Positions 1-8,869 of a stretch of 64,000 nucleotides of DNA are shown piece by piece. The number at the start of each line of letters is the position of its first letter. Position 1 is the stretch's first letter. The stretch is from Planctomycetota bacterium (GTDB lineage: Bacteria; Planctomycetota; J058; JAJDCP01): assembly GCA_029260765.1 (NCBI GenBank), contig JAJDCP010000091.1, forward strand, positions 62,001-126,000, in the 5' to 3' direction. A program made the position numbers and the translations under genes. Below the pieces are notes generated by a model that was not told the DNA's origin, searched no databases, and was given only the letters and a program-made list of their open reading frames with translations.

Positions 1-759
1 TTGCAGCGTGAAGTCAATGAGCTGCAGGAACGGGCCGCGGCTGGGGAGGAGGTAGAAGTCCCCGACCTCAGCGCCACGGTACCCGACGAATTCCTGGGTC
101 TGCTCGACGGCATGGCGGTCCACAACGTCAACTCACATTCGTTGGGAGTTGTCGCGCTGCAGGCGGATGGAACACGCAAGAACGTGATCATGATTCCGGA
201 GCAGACGCCTCTGCCGGCCGAGAAGACCGGAGTTTTTGGTACCTTCAAGAACAACCAGGTCACGGTAGAAATCACCGTCGTCGAGGGCGAAAGCCCCGAC
301 CCTGAAGACTGCACCGAGATTGGGACACTGGTCATCTCCGACCTGCCCACTGGCCGGCCCAAGGGCTCGAAGATCCAGGTCACCTACAGTTATGACGAGT
401 CGGGACGCATCGAGATCACGGCGAAGGACGTGGAGACCGGGAACACTGCGCACACCGAGATTCGCCGTCAGTCGGTGTACAATGAGGGCGAAGTCGCGGA
501 GAAACGCGGCGAGCTGGTCGAAATGTTCGATGATTATGGTTCCTATGCCGATCTGGACGGGTCTGCCTCAGACTCGGCCTATCTCGGTGGAATGGACACC
601 GAGGACGGTGGTGAGCCGCTGGATGACCCCTACGCCTATCCTGAGGATGAACAGGTCATCGAGGGGGTCGCGCCCGAAGCTGGCTGGGATGAACAAGTGG
701 AGGAGGTCAGAAGAGATCCCGCCGAGCAGGCGGCGTCGGATCTGGAATTCGACTTCTAG
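1..759 (+). CDS. Hsp70-family chaperone, 3' fragment (C-terminal substrate-binding domain)
   Basis: The gene runs in from before the window, so only about 252 C-terminal codons are visible and the ATPase domain is missing. The segment from about residue 30 to 155 looks like the Hsp70 substrate-binding beta-domain: a VHNVNSHSLGV stretch, then a NVIMIPEQTPLP segment, then a KNNQVTVEITVVEGE strand pair, as in DnaK. After about residue 165 the helical lid is not recognisable; the end is a strongly acidic, low-complexity tail. This suggests a divergent Hsp70 rather than housekeeping DnaK. It is followed after 223 bp on the same strand by a J-domain-like gene, which supports a chaperone/co-chaperone pair. 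The family assignment is firm; the exact subfamily cannot be judged without the N-terminus. Confidence 0.85.
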   Translation: MQREVNELQERAAAGEEVEVPDLSATVPDEFLGLLDGMAVHNVNSHSLGVVALQADGTRKNVIMIPEQTPLPAEKTGVFGTFKNNQVTVEITVVEGESPDPEDCTEIGTLVISDLPTGRPKGSKIQVTYSYDESGRIEITAKDVETGNTAHTEIRRQSVYNEGEVAEKRGELVEMFDDYGSYADLDGSASDSAYLGGMDTEDGGEPLDDPYAYPEDEQVIEGVAPEAGWDEQVEEVRRDPAEQAASDLEFDF

Positions 760-982
760 GGGTTTGCGCAGAAAGAACTTCAGCACCGAGGGCTCGAATG
801 CGGCGGCACGTCTGTTTCCTGGTGGACGACGCGTGCCAGGTGGTAGAATTGCGCCGCAGGCGAGTGGGAGTGCGAAGTTGTTTCTCCGGAAGTCCGAAGG
901 AAGATCACGCTCCACAGTGGGAGAGAATGGTGGCGCAGCAAGCCATACTTGATTCCGCAGTGGTGCCTGCAGGCGGTCGCTA

Positions 983-2152
983 ATGGCGGAAAACCGGTAC
1001 TATCAGCTTCTGGGCATCTCGGAAGACATCAAGTATCCCAACTACTACCAACTCCTGGGGCTGGATTTCCGCTTCAAGGACGAGGCAGAGATACAGGATG
1101 CCTTCAAGTCGCAGATGAAGCGTTTGCAGCACATCAAGAGCTCGAAGCACAAAGGCTTCATCGAGTTCTTGAAGGGTGAGCTGAAAGATGCACGCCGTAC
1201 TCTCGCCGATGCCAATAAACGCGCCCAGTATGACAAGGACCTGGTTGCAGACCGTCTGGAAGAATTCAAACGACTGATCGAGCCCGTGTTGTCCTCAGGG
1301 CACCTTACATTCAAGACGATAGAGACACTGTGCAAGCACGGCGTGCGGCTGGGATTCACGGTCAACGACGCGACCGAGTTCATCAGCCGCCAGGCCACGG
1401 AGCTCGGCGTCAAGCTTGTCGATCCAACCCCGGCTCCTGCGGCTGGGACGATCAATGTCCAGCTCAACGCCAATGAGGAAGACGTCAAAGCCGTACTGTT
1501 GGCGCGCAAGCGTCAAGAGTCGATGGCGCGTGGCTCGAAACGCCGAAGCGAGTCGGAGACCCGCTCTGAGCGTGGGCGGGGGCAAGATCGCTCCCAAGGG
1601 AATCGCAAGCGGCGGGGAGAGTCTGAGTCGGAGGGGGGCCGGCCGCGCGGTTCTGGGGGGCCGTCCTCAAGGACTCTGTCTCGCCAGCAACGCTGGAAGG
1701 CGCAGGAGCAGAAGCGCGTGCAGGCACGCGCTATCGCAGAGTACAACCGCGCGATTCTGGCCTCGAAGGCCGCAATGGCGCGGCACAATGAGCTGCGTTC
1801 CTACTTTCCGCCAGTCAACCGCTCGAAGAAGATCACCGAACAAATCAACGGCAAGCACTATTCGGAAGTCTTCGAACAAGAGATCCGCTCTTTCAGAGAG
1901 TCCAAGGAGCAGTTCGAGCTCTGTTGCAAGCTGCTCGAGAAGGTCGGAGATTCCCGCAGCAAACGCACGCTCGAGATCGCCGAGGCGCATGTGCGCGAGA
2001 TCGAGAGCTACCTGCACCAGGGCAATGAGCTCAAGCGGCGCCTGCATGGCCAACCAACCCAGCGCGACGAGATCCGACTCTGGATGAAGTTCGTGCGCGC
2101 TACCCGCAGCCGTGCGCTGACCAGCCGGCTCCAGTTGACAGACCCTACGTAG
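983..2152 (+). CDS. J-domain-like protein without HPD motif
   Basis: A 389-residue protein. Residues about 20-90 resemble a DnaJ J-domain: a YYQLLGL start, a helix with QDAFKSQMKRLQ, and a terminal helix ARRTLADANKRAQYDKDL. The loop that should carry His-Pro-Asp reads HIKSSKHKG, so the residues needed to stimulate Hsp70 ATPase are absent. The YYQLLG motif occurs twice (residues about 6-11 and 21-26), as if the start of the domain had been duplicated. Residues about 170-240 are Arg/Ser/Glu-rich and probably disordered; the C-terminus is helical and coiled-coil-like. Being downstream of an Hsp70-like gene, it is probably a dedicated adaptor for that Hsp70 (inference). The ATG at 983 has only a weak Shine-Dalgarno sequence. 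Confidence 0.7.
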   Translation: MAENRYYQLLGISEDIKYPNYYQLLGLDFRFKDEAEIQDAFKSQMKRLQHIKSSKHKGFIEFLKGELKDARRTLADANKRAQYDKDLVADRLEEFKRLIEPVLSSGHLTFKTIETLCKHGVRLGFTVNDATEFISRQATELGVKLVDPTPAPAAGTINVQLNANEEDVKAVLLARKRQESMARGSKRRSESETRSERGRGQDRSQGNRKRRGESESEGGRPRGSGGPSSRTLSRQQRWKAQEQKRVQARAIAEYNRAILASKAAMARHNELRSYFPPVNRSKKITEQINGKHYSEVFEQEIRSFRESKEQFELCCKLLEKVGDSRSKRTLEIAEAHVREIESYLHQGNELKRRLHGQPTQRDEIRLWMKFVRATRSRALTSRLQLTDPT

Positions 2153-2307
2153 TCCCTCGACGATGTCGGGGCAGAAGACCGTCCCGGTTGCGTCCGAACC
2201 ACCGAAGCCGTGTAGTGGGGCGTTCTCTGGCCAGCGACCTGTCCCTTCCCAGTTGCAAAGCTGCCCTCGAAACGCTCTAGTAGGCAGTTTGCAGTTGAGG
2301 GATCGGC

Positions 2308-3789
2308 GTGTCGCGATATGTGCTTGCCATCGACGCCGGAACGACGGGCGTCACCGTACTCTGTTTCGAAAAGAACGGCCTGCCCAGCCGGCATTTCTAC
2401 AGCGAGTTCCCCCAGTATTTCCCGCGCCCGGGTTGGGTGGAACACGACGTTGAAGAGATCTGGCAGACGGTGCAGAAGCTTCTGGCTGAAGCCCTCGAAG
2501 CCTGTGGGGGAGCGGCCGAGGTTGCGGCCATCGGTATCACCAACCAACGTGAGACCACGGTGGTCTGGGAGCGTGACACCTCACGGCCGATCCATCGTGC
2601 CATAGTCTGGCAATGCCGTCGCACGATGGAGCGCTGCCAGCAACTGAAAGCAGCAGGCCACGAAGAGCGCTTCAAGCAGGCGACAGGTCTGGTGCTCGAT
2701 GCCTATTTCTCAGGCACCAAGCTCGGTTGGATCCTCGATCAAGTCGACGGTTCCCGAGCGCGTGCTCAGACCGGGGAGGTCCTGTTCGGGACCATCGACA
2801 GCTACCTGCTCTGGCGTTTGACGGGCGGCGGCAGCCACCTCACGGACCACACCAACGCGTCGAGAACGCTTCTGTACAATCTTGAGGACCGCACCTGGGA
2901 TCCGGACCTCTGTGAGATCCTGGGCGTACCCCTGGAAATGCTCCCCGGTGTGCAGGCGTCGTCGAGCCATTTCGGGGATACCAGCGCGGAAATCACCGGG
3001 CAAGCCATCCCTATCACGGGCATGTGTGGCGACCAGCAATCGGCACTCTTCGGCCACGGGGCCGTCGAGGCGGGCGGAGCCAAGAACACCTACGGAACCG
3101 GGTGTTTTCTGCTGTTCCACACCGGTGATGAGCTCAAACCCTCGGCCTCTGGTCTGCTGACAACCATGGCTTGTGACGCGGCCGGTGCCCCTGCCTATTG
3201 CCAGGAGGGCAGCGTGTTCGTTGCCGGGGCCCTGATGCAGTGGCTGCGGGATGGACTGGGCGTGATCTCCGATGCCGCGGAGTCCGAGCAGCTGGCGCGG
3301 TCCGTCGGCGACAGCGGGGGGGTCTATATCGTTCCTGCATTCGTCGGACTGGGCGCGCCCTACTGGGACATGGAGGCGCGCGGCGCCATCCTCGGATTGA
3401 CCCAGGGGTCCGGCAGGGCCCATGTGGTTCGCGCCGCGCTGGAGGCGGTGGCCTATCAGACGCGCGACCTGCTCGAGGCGATCCGGGCAGACACGGGCGC
3501 ATCGCTCTCCAACCTGCGCGTGGACGGCGGCATGTGCCGCAACGATTTCCTGATGCAGTTCCAGGCGGACCTGCTGCAGGTTCCAGTTGAACGCCCCGTC
3601 AACGTCGAGGTAACGGCGTCTGGAGCGGCCTATTTGGCGGGGCTGCAGGTGGGGTTCTGGCAGAACTGGGGGGAGATCAGCGCGCAGCTGCCCGCAGCCA
3701 GGGTCTTCGAGCCAAGCAACGATGTCGAGACAGACCACTTGTATGCGGGCTGGAAGGACGCGGTGGCACGGGTGCGCAGCGGAAACTGA
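2308..3789 (+). CDS. glpK: Glycerol kinase
   Basis: Phosphorylates glycerol with ATP to sn-glycerol 3-phosphate in the cytoplasm; FGGY family. The length of 493 aa is normal. Visible motifs are the N-terminal phosphate loop AIDAGTTGVT, GWVEHD, ITNQRETTVVW, the segment FGTIDSYLLWRLTGG, GLGAPYW and the C-terminal ATP-binding RVDGGMCRND. The start is GTG at 2308 with TTGAGGGA just upstream. No glycerol facilitator or glycerol-3-phosphate dehydrogenase lies beside it, so it stands alone, ending 15 bp from the convergent SpoU gene. Other FGGY kinases are possible in principle, but the motif set fits GlpK best. Confidence 0.93.
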   Translation: MSRYVLAIDAGTTGVTVLCFEKNGLPSRHFYSEFPQYFPRPGWVEHDVEEIWQTVQKLLAEALEACGGAAEVAAIGITNQRETTVVWERDTSRPIHRAIVWQCRRTMERCQQLKAAGHEERFKQATGLVLDAYFSGTKLGWILDQVDGSRARAQTGEVLFGTIDSYLLWRLTGGGSHLTDHTNASRTLLYNLEDRTWDPDLCEILGVPLEMLPGVQASSSHFGDTSAEITGQAIPITGMCGDQQSALFGHGAVEAGGAKNTYGTGCFLLFHTGDELKPSASGLLTTMACDAAGAPAYCQEGSVFVAGALMQWLRDGLGVISDAAESEQLARSVGDSGGVYIVPAFVGLGAPYWDMEARGAILGLTQGSGRAHVVRAALEAVAYQTRDLLEAIRADTGASLSNLRVDGGMCRNDFLMQFQADLLQVPVERPVNVEVTASGAAYLAGLQVGFWQNWGEISAQLPAARVFEPSNDVETDHLYAGWKDAVARVRSGN

Positions 3790-3804
3790 GCTTGGCCACG
3801 GCAG

Positions 3805-4629
3805 CTAGGACCCACCCCGGCGCAGCTCGTAGAGCATCAACGCCGACGCGACCGCCACATTCAGCGACGGGACACCCCGGGCCAGCGGAATCTGGAACAG
3901 GCGTTCGCAGGCCGAAAGGCTCGTCGCTCCCAAGCCATGCCCCTCCGAGCCAACCAAAAATGCCAGCCGTTCCATCGGCGGCATCTCCCAGACCGGCGCC
4001 GCACCATCAACAGGCTCGGCGCCGAACAGGGCCAGGCCCCATTCGTCCCGCAAGCACTCGAGATCGGCCCGCCAATTGAGGGAGCGCGCGAAGGGCACGC
4101 TCAGGCAGTGCCCCATGGAGACCCGGATCGCCTTGCGGTAGAGGGGGTCGGCGCTGCTGGGGTCGAGCAGGATACCGTCCACGCCGAAAGCCGCCGCGTT
4201 GCGGAACAACGCTCCCATGTTGTCGGGGTCGAAAACACCTTCGGCCAGCAGCAGACACAGCTGAGAACGGTCGCGTAGATGACCGAGCGCTGGCTCGAGG
4301 GCGCACTGCTCGGGGCTGCGCCGGCGGCCCGCCGCCAACACCCCACGGTGCAGGTGGAAGCCGGCGATCCGGCTCAGCAGCCGCTTGTTTGCGATGTACA
4401 GCGGAACGCTCGCAGGCAGGTTCGCGAGCTCGGGTCGCAAAGCGGGATAGCGGTGGGCGCCGAGCAGGATGGAGTGCAAGCGCTCGGGGTGCCGCAGCAG
4501 CCGACGCAGCACCAGCGCGGATTCGCCGATGAACAGACCCCCGCGTTCGCGCAGCTCGGGATCCTTCAGGTTGCGGTAGACAGCGACCCGGGGGTCGTCC
4601 CAGGCGTCGATCTGGATCGGCTCAGACAT
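3805..4629 (-). CDS. SpoU/TrmH-family RNA 2'-O-methyltransferase
   Basis: A 274-aa SPOUT methyltransferase that would use SAM to methylate a ribose in rRNA or tRNA. The three SpoU motifs are present in order: motif 1 DPDNMGALFRNAAAFG (residues about 155-170), motif 2 LVGSEGHGLG (about 225-234) and motif 3 IPLARGVPSLNVAVASALML near the C-terminus. The N-terminal third, with LFIGESALVLRRLL, matches the SpoU substrate-binding domain. It lies 9 bp downstream of the membrane metallopeptidase gene on the same strand, so the two are probably co-transcribed. The target nucleotide cannot be predicted. Confidence 0.9.
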   Translation of the reverse strand: MSEPIQIDAWDDPRVAVYRNLKDPELRERGGLFIGESALVLRRLLRHPERLHSILLGAHRYPALRPELANLPASVPLYIANKRLLSRIAGFHLHRGVLAAGRRRSPEQCALEPALGHLRDRSQLCLLLAEGVFDPDNMGALFRNAAAFGVDGILLDPSSADPLYRKAIRVSMGHCLSVPFARSLNWRADLECLRDEWGLALFGAEPVDGAAPVWEMPPMERLAFLVGSEGHGLGATSLSACERLFQIPLARGVPSLNVAVASALMLYELRRGGS

Positions 4630-4638
4630 CCTGTGGTC

Positions 4639-5373
4639 TCAGGCTTCTTTTTTGCTACCGCTGAAGACACCGAGTTTGTGGAGGAAGAACAACAGCTGGA
4701 GCACGGTTCCTGCCGCGGAAGCCACATAGGTCAATGCTGCTGCCCAGAGGATCTTCGAGACGGCCGGATACTCTTCTTTCGTGATCAACTTCATCTCAAG
4801 CAGGGCTTTTTTGGCCCGGCTCGAGGCATTGAATTCGACCGGCAGAGTGATCAGCTGGAAGAAGACGAAGACCGAAAACAAGATCACTCCGGCCCACATC
4901 AGGTACTTCCCAATGTTGCCTCCGCCGAGCACTCGGGCGCTCCCGTACAGCATTCCTCCTGCCATCATCAGCATCATCCCACCACGGGAACCCCACATGG
5001 CGGGACGCGAGATGAACGTCCGCAGCATCAATGCGCTGTAGTGCTTCTTGTCCTGATCGGCGTGCCCGGCCTCATGCGCCGCCACGGCCAGGGCCGACAG
5101 CGACTTCTTGTCATGCACAGCCTCGCTGAGACGAAGCTTCTTCTCCGTCGGTGCATAGTGGTCGGTCAGCGTGCCCCCCGTGGCCTCGATCTTTACATTC
5201 TTGATCTTCCACTTCTTGAGAATGGCTTTGGCGGCCTGCTGGCCCGTCTTTCCACTCTTGGGTTTGGTAGATTTGTACTCATCAAAAGTCGACTTGACGT
5301 ACCAAGCCGCGGCGCTGCTCATAGCGGCCGCGATTCCCATTACGATCATGTAAACAATCACGAGTGTGTCCAC
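4639..5373 (-). CDS. Membrane zinc metallopeptidase, YugP/DUF2248-like family
   Basis: A predicted integral-membrane zinc protease of about 244 aa. The N-terminus is a transmembrane helix, followed by the family segments GGTLTDHYAPTEKKLRLSE and the zinc site AAHEAGHADQ (HExxH form HEAGH). Further hydrophobic segments follow (MWGSRGGMMLMMAGGML, YLMWAGVILFSVFVFF and a C-terminal helix before a GSKKEA end). The frame is open far upstream, but that stretch is arginine-rich, unlike the family, and overlaps the divergent MATE gene. I therefore start at GTG 5373, directly before the first membrane helix; ATG 5349 is the alternative. Neither has a clear Shine-Dalgarno sequence. Co-transcribed with the SpoU gene 9 bp downstream. 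Confidence 0.85.
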   Translation of the reverse strand: MDTLVIVYMIVMGIAAAMSSAAAWYVKSTFDEYKSTKPKSGKTGQQAAKAILKKWKIKNVKIEATGGTLTDHYAPTEKKLRLSEAVHDKKSLSALAVAAHEAGHADQDKKHYSALMLRTFISRPAMWGSRGGMMLMMAGGMLYGSARVLGGGNIGKYLMWAGVILFSVFVFFQLITLPVEFNASSRAKKALLEMKLITKEEYPAVSKILWAAALTYVASAAGTVLQLLFFLHKLGVFSGSKKEA

Positions 5374-5452
5374 CCAATTTGGTCTGTGCTCTATTGTACC
5401 AAGCAGGCGGGCACGCGGGTACCCTGGGACCTTTGTCGGAGCTGTCGACCTC

Positions 5453-6847
5453 ATGACCGGGTTTCCGAGCAGCGCCCTGTGGCGCACCGAGCTCCGCCTT
5501 CTGCTCAAGCTCGCCTTGCCCCTGTGCGCGGTGCAATTCGGCACACGCCTGATGGGGTTTGTCGATGTTGCCGTAGTCGGGCGCCTGGGCAAGCAGGCAC
5601 TCGCGGCAGCCGGCATCGGCAACGCGGTTTTCTTCTGCTTCGCGGTCGTCGGTCTGGGCATCGTGATGGGGCTCGATCCCCTGATCTCTCAGGCGCTGGG
5701 AGCGGGTCGTCCCGAGCGGGCTCATAGCCTGCTCTGGCAGGGATTCTGGGTCTGCCTGCTCACCTGCGCCGTGCTGAGTCCGCTGATCTTGTTGGCCGGC
5801 CGGCTGTTCGGCTTGTTCGGCATCGAGTTTGGCGTCGCCAGTGAGGCGCGCGCCTATCTATGGATTCGCTTGGCGGGTTTGCTCCCGTTTCTCTGTATGC
5901 ACTGCGTGCGCGCCTATCTACAGGGCACGGGCCATACGCGGCCGCTGGTCGTGGCGGTGGTGCTCGGCAACGTCGCGAACCTGGTCCTGACCATCGCGTT
6001 GGTGTTCGGGGTGCCGCTCTTCCGCAGTCCGGGCGCGACCATCTACTTGCTGCCGCCGTTGGGTGTCGCGGGCTCCGCTCTGGCAACGGTTCTGGGCCAG
6101 TTGCTGCAGCTGGGCATCGTGGTCTACGGTCTGCCTGGACGTCTGGCAAAAGTCGCTGTTCCGCAGTACCGCCCCCACGCGCCCGATATCCGCGCAACTT
6201 TCCGGCTCGGAGTGCCCGTGGGCCTGCAGCTCGGCGCCGAGGTGGGTTTGTTCACCCTGTTCGGCTTGCTGGCGGGTCGTCTGGGCACGCTGTCTCTGGC
6301 CGCGCATCAGGTCGCCCTGACGCTGGCGAGCATGTCTTTTGTGATCTGCATAGGGTTGGCGAACGCCGCCTCGGTCCGCGTAGGCCGGGCCATAGGCGCG
6401 CAAGACACGCCAAGAGCCCGACGCGCCGGGCTGCTGGGAGTGGCCTTGGCGGTCGCTGTGATGGCGAGCTCGGCGCTGTGTTTGCTGCTGATCCCCGAGA
6501 GGCTGGCCGCGATATTGAGCGACAAGCCCGATGTCATCGCCAGAGCGGCAGCGCTGCTCGGCCTGGCTGCGTTGTTCCAGGTTTCCGATGGAATCCAGGC
6601 GGTCGGAGCGGGGATTTTGCGAGGAGCGGGCGACACCCGAATTGCCTTCCTGCTCAACCTTGTGGGCCACTACGCGGTGGGGCTGCCCGTGGGATTGCTG
6701 TTGGCATTCACCCTGGCCCTTGGGGTGGAGGGGCTGTGGATCGGCTTGATCGCTGGCCTGAGCGTTGTGGCTATCGGGCTGCTGGCCCGCTTCCTGTGGC
6801 TCTCGCGGCAGCCGATCAGGCTGGTGGAAGCGGTTCATCAAGGCTGA
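5453..6847 (+). CDS. MATE-family multidrug/cation antiporter
   Basis: A 464-aa polytopic membrane protein with about 12 hydrophobic helices in two related halves, typical of the MATE (NorM/DinF) family. These export organic cations and drugs in exchange for sodium ions or protons. Recognisable are VDVAVVGRLGKQALAAAGI in the first helical hairpin, LGIVMGLDPLISQALGAG, and, late in the protein, the repeat-half motif GILRGAGDTRIAF. ATG 5453 is chosen because a GGAG lies 11 nt before it and the upstream part of the open frame is not family-like and overlaps the divergent metallopeptidase gene. The substrate cannot be inferred from context. Confidence 0.9.
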   Translation: MTGFPSSALWRTELRLLLKLALPLCAVQFGTRLMGFVDVAVVGRLGKQALAAAGIGNAVFFCFAVVGLGIVMGLDPLISQALGAGRPERAHSLLWQGFWVCLLTCAVLSPLILLAGRLFGLFGIEFGVASEARAYLWIRLAGLLPFLCMHCVRAYLQGTGHTRPLVVAVVLGNVANLVLTIALVFGVPLFRSPGATIYLLPPLGVAGSALATVLGQLLQLGIVVYGLPGRLAKVAVPQYRPHAPDIRATFRLGVPVGLQLGAEVGLFTLFGLLAGRLGTLSLAAHQVALTLASMSFVICIGLANAASVRVGRAIGAQDTPRARRAGLLGVALAVAVMASSALCLLLIPERLAAILSDKPDVIARAAALLGLAALFQVSDGIQAVGAGILRGAGDTRIAFLLNLVGHYAVGLPVGLLLAFTLALGVEGLWIGLIAGLSVVAIGLLARFLWLSRQPIRLVEAVHQG

Positions 6848-6878
6848 ACGAGGCTCGCCTGTCCGCGCAACAGTCTGC

Positions 6879-6906
6879 TAGGCATTCGACGGCGTACACG
6901 TATAAT
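6879..6906 (+). promoter_or_regulatory. Putative sigma-70 promoter for lpxD-lpxI
   Basis: A perfect TATAAT -10 box at 6901-6906 is preceded with a 16-bp spacer by TAGGCA (6879-6884; 4 of 6 to TTGACA). Transcription would start near 6913, giving a leader of about 29 nt that contains the GGGAGG ribosome site at 6930-6935. This is the best match to a sigma-70 promoter I noticed in the window. It rests on sequence alone. Confidence 0.5.
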
Positions 6907-6941
6907 CGCAGCCTTGTCCCATGGTGATAGGGAGGCCGGTC

Positions 6942-8006
6942 ATGCAACACAGTGCGGACCAGCTGGCGATGTTCGTCGACGGTGAAGTTGTCGGAAACGG
7001 CAGCAGTGAGATCGCGGGGGTCGCTCCGATCGAGTTGGCAGGCCCGGGGATGCTGACTTTCTTCGGCAATGAGAAGTACCGCGCAGCCTTCGAGGCCAGC
7101 TCGGCGGGCTGCACGCTGGTGGGGAGGGACACCGTTGTGCCCGAAGGTCGCGTGGCCATCAGGGTCGACAGCCCCTACTTTGCCTTTGCGATCCTGGCCT
7201 CGGTATTCCATCCGCGGCAACGCGAGGCCGTCGGCGTTTCCGAGCGCGCCTCCGTTGCACCCAGTGCAGTCCTCGGTGTGGATGTCAACGTGTACCCCGG
7301 GGCCTATGTTGGTGCTGACTGCCGCATCGGAGACCGGGTGGACATCTTCCCGAACACCTCGGTGGGCGCAGGTTGTGCGGTGGGTGACGACTGCGTGTTG
7401 TACGCGAACGTTACGGTGTATTCCGGTTGCAGCCTGGGACAACGGGTGATCCTGCATGCCGGAGCCGTGATCGGCGCAGATGGGTTCGGGTACGCCACCG
7501 GGCCGAATGGTCGGCACGCCAAGATCCCCCACGTCGGGAGCGTCGTGATCGAGGATGATGTCGAGATCGGTGCGAACAGCACCGTCGACCGTGCGGTGAT
7601 GGGAATCACCCGGGTGGGAAGCGGGACGAAGATCGACAACCATGTGATGGTGGCCCACAATGTCTCGGTCGGGCGCGATTGTTTCCTGGTCAGTCAGTGT
7701 GGGATCAGTGGCTCGACCCAGCTGGGCGACCGGGTGATCCTGGCGGGTCAGGTCGGAGTGGTCGGCCACGCCAAGCTCGGGGATGGTGTCCAGGTGGGCG
7801 CTCAGGCCGGTGTGACGGGCGATCTCCCGGCGGGCGGCAAATTCCTCGGCTCCCCAGCCTGGCCGGCCCGCGAGTCCTTGCGTCTGTTTGCTTTGTGGAA
7901 GAGGTTGCCGGCATGGAAGACACAGCTCAAGGATCTCGCGAAACGGATGCAGCAGCTGGAGACGCGCCTGCCCAGCTCCCCAAGCGACGCGGCAAGCTTG
8001 GGCTGA
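6942..8006 (+). CDS. lpxD: UDP-3-O-acylglucosamine N-acyltransferase
   Basis: Third step of lipid A synthesis: transfers a 3-hydroxyacyl chain from ACP to the 2-amino group of UDP-3-O-acylglucosamine. The 354-aa protein has the N-terminal LpxD domain (GPGMLTFFGNEKY) and then a long left-handed beta-helix of hexapeptide repeats from about residue 100 to 310. The catalytic-loop region shows GADGFGYATG and the conserved KIDNHVMVAHNV segment with its His residue. The C-terminal helix is about 40 residues. ATG 6942 is preceded by GGGAGG with 7-nt spacing; the in-frame ATG 6921 lacks such a site. It overlaps lpxI by 94 bp. No lpxA, fabZ, lpxB or bamA lies next to it, unlike the usual proteobacterial cluster. 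Confidence 0.93.
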   Translation: MQHSADQLAMFVDGEVVGNGSSEIAGVAPIELAGPGMLTFFGNEKYRAAFEASSAGCTLVGRDTVVPEGRVAIRVDSPYFAFAILASVFHPRQREAVGVSERASVAPSAVLGVDVNVYPGAYVGADCRIGDRVDIFPNTSVGAGCAVGDDCVLYANVTVYSGCSLGQRVILHAGAVIGADGFGYATGPNGRHAKIPHVGSVVIEDDVEIGANSTVDRAVMGITRVGSGTKIDNHVMVAHNVSVGRDCFLVSQCGISGSTQLGDRVILAGQVGVVGHAKLGDGVQVGAQAGVTGDLPAGGKFLGSPAWPARESLRLFALWKRLPAWKTQLKDLAKRMQQLETRLPSSPSDAASLG

Positions 8007-8833
8007 TCGCGGGCTGGGGGAGGTTTCCTTTCCTGGTCGCTGCGGCAGCGAGGGAGCAGCACGGGCTCGACGTGGTGTGTGTAGCCATCCGCGGTGAGGC
8101 CTCGGCGGGGCTGCGCAGCGAAGTGGAGTCCTTCCACTGGTGCGGGGTTGCCAAGCTCGGCCGCATGATCCGGATCCTTCGGCAGGCAGGGGTCGAGAAG
8201 GTCGTCTGGGCGGGCAAGATCCACAAAGTCGCGATGTATGCACCCTGGCGGCTGCTCCGCTACATTCCCGACCTGCTCGGCTACCGCCTGTTTTACGGCA
8301 TGCTCAAGGACAAAAAGGACGACACCATCCTGGGCGCTGTGGCGCGGGTGTTTGGTGAGCACGGCCTGGAGGTCGTCAGCCAGGTCGAATACTGTCCCCG
8401 GATCCTTGCCCGGGAAGGTCCCATGACGGCAGGCGCCATCAGCGAAGCCGAGCGCAAGGACATCACCTTTGGCTGGCATCTCGCCAAGGAGATGGGCCGT
8501 CTCGACGTCGGCCAATCGGTACTGGTCAAAGAGCAATCCGTGCTGGCCGTCGAAGCCGTCGAAGGCACCGATGCCTGCATCCTGCGCGCGGGAGAGCTTT
8601 GTCCGCAGGGCGGTTTCACGTTGGTCAAGGTCGCCAAACCGAAGCAGGATCTGCGCTTCGATATGCCAGCCATCGGTCCCACCACGGTGCGCAATCTCGC
8701 GCTCGCCGGGGGCAGCATTCTGGCGGTCGAGGCCGGGCACACGTTGGTGATCGAAGTAGAACGCACCATCGAGACCGCCGAGCGCTTGGGGGTGCGTATT
8801 TTTGGTGTGCACCCCGATCGGATCGAGGCTTGA
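7913..8833 (+). CDS. lpxI: UDP-2,3-diacylglucosamine pyrophosphatase LpxI (DUF1009)
   Basis: Hydrolyses UDP-2,3-diacylglucosamine to lipid X and UMP, the step done by LpxH in enterics. The 306-aa protein shows the N-terminal GLIAGWGRFPFLVA segment, the middle KIHKVAMY and DKKDDTILGAVARVF segments and the C-terminal TVRNLALAGGSILAVEAGHT stretch typical of the DUF1009/LpxI family. ATG 7913 has GAGG 8 nt upstream and lies 94 bp inside lpxD in another frame, implying tight translational coupling with the preceding lipid A gene. The neighbourhood (lpxD then lpxI) supports the function strongly. Confidence 0.9.
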   Translation: MEDTAQGSRETDAAAGDAPAQLPKRRGKLGLIAGWGRFPFLVAAAAREQHGLDVVCVAIRGEASAGLRSEVESFHWCGVAKLGRMIRILRQAGVEKVVWAGKIHKVAMYAPWRLLRYIPDLLGYRLFYGMLKDKKDDTILGAVARVFGEHGLEVVSQVEYCPRILAREGPMTAGAISEAERKDITFGWHLAKEMGRLDVGQSVLVKEQSVLAVEAVEGTDACILRAGELCPQGGFTLVKVAKPKQDLRFDMPAIGPTTVRNLALAGGSILAVEAGHTLVIEVERTIETAERLGVRIFGVHPDRIEA

Positions 8834-8869
8834 GATCTCCGCCCCGAGCGGCCGCCCAGCACGGATCTC

